DNA of 5,844 bases from JBFLXN01 sp040755715 [NCBI: Candidatus Edwardsbacteria bacterium] (GTDB taxonomy: Bacteria; Edwardsbacteria; AC1; JBFLXN01). The translations under genes and the position numbers were made by a program. Shown here in pieces: positions 5,662 through 5,844 of the stretch. A model generated the notes under the pieces. It did not search any database. It saw only the letters and a program-made list of their open reading frames with translations, and was not told the DNA's origin. Positions within the stretch are counted from its first letter, which is position 1; the number at the start of each line of letters is the position of its first letter. The DNA is taken from contig JBFLXN010000167.1 in NCBI GenBank assembly GCA_040755715.1, positions 1 to 5,844 of the forward strand, read 5' to 3'.

Positions 5662-5735
5662 AATTACGTTTTGGTGAGAATAAATTTTGTAAGGAGCGGT
5701 CATTAAAAAATAAGTAGCAAAATACTCTTTCGATA

Positions 5736-5744
5736 TGCTATAAT
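5736..5744 (+). promoter_or_regulatory. Probable extended -10 promoter of the transposase
   Basis: TGCTATAAT is a consensus TATAAT box (5739-5744) with the TGN extension. No good -35 box is present at the normal distance, which is tolerated in extended -10 promoters. It lies about 28 bases before the transposase ATG, leaving a short leader with the ribosome binding site AAAGGAG (5761-5767). Confidence 0.55.
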
Positions 5745-5772
5745 TAAGGGAACATTAAAGAAAGGAGAAAAA

Positions 5773-5844
5773 ATGGCATATCGCTATGGTGATCGTTGTC
5801 AAATGGAATTACTTCCACCAAGCATTGAAGAATATGTAGCACAG
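5773..5844 (+). CDS. Transposase, IS1182-like, N-terminal fragment cut by the window edge
   Basis: Only the first 24 codons are present. The protein opens MAYRYG and continues QMELLPPSIEEYV, which matches my recollection of the start of IS1182-type DDE transposases, typically about 450-550 residues with an N-terminal DUF772 region. AAAGGAG at 5761-5767 gives five bases of spacing to ATG, and an extended -10 box lies upstream. The catalytic domain and the right inverted repeat lie outside the window, so intactness cannot be judged. The left end of the element must fall between the HEPN stop and this start. Confidence 0.7.
   Translation, partial: MAYRYGDRCQMELLPPSIEEYVAQ

Overview
The window is bacterial and carries the distal half of a ribosomal protein (alpha) operon followed by accessory genes. 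Order on the + strand: rpsM (uS13), rpsK (uS11), rpsD (uS4), rpoA (RNA polymerase alpha), rplQ (bL17), an orphan branched-chain-amino-acid-type substrate-binding lipoprotein, a minimal nucleotidyltransferase (MNT) overlapping a HEPN-domain gene, and the first 24 codons of an IS1182-like transposase cut by the window edge. All supported genes are on the + strand. The rpsM-rpsK-rpsD-rpoA-rplQ order is widespread in bacteria. uS4 is the four-cysteine zinc form. Moderate-to-low GC, A-rich spacers, lysine-rich protein tails and TTG starts fit many phyla. I cannot place the organism from this window; an uncultured candidate-phylum bacterium is possible but is only a guess.

Region by region. 1-157 is a spacer with a perfect GC-rich hairpin at its left edge and a strong ribosome binding site before the TTG start of rpsM. 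158-3356 is the ribosomal/RNA polymerase cluster. Two junctions are tight (12 and 22 nt). The other two are long (97 nt between rpsM and rpsK, 227 nt between rpsD and rpoA), and both hold related copies of one palindromic repeat. 3357-3479 is an AT-rich spacer built of tandem octamers plus their inverted counterparts, with no recognisable intrinsic terminator. 3480-4616 is a solute-binding lipoprotein without its permease and ATPase genes in view. 4631-5543 is the MNT/HEPN pair, a toxin-antitoxin-type arrangement, whose 3' end is made of a palindrome. 5544-5772 has no gene but holds an inverted pair of GTAG-headed hairpins resembling a REP doublet, a second short inverted repeat and an extended -10 promoter. 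5773-5844 is the start of the transposase.

The first five genes supply translation and transcription machinery and are probably cotranscribed. The substrate-binding protein and the MNT/HEPN pair look like unrelated accessory cargo. I found no convincing new multi-gene system. The most unusual content is the density of small palindromic repeats, including insertions inside the highly conserved ribosomal operon, and an MNT/HEPN pair that seems to lack some canonical catalytic residues.
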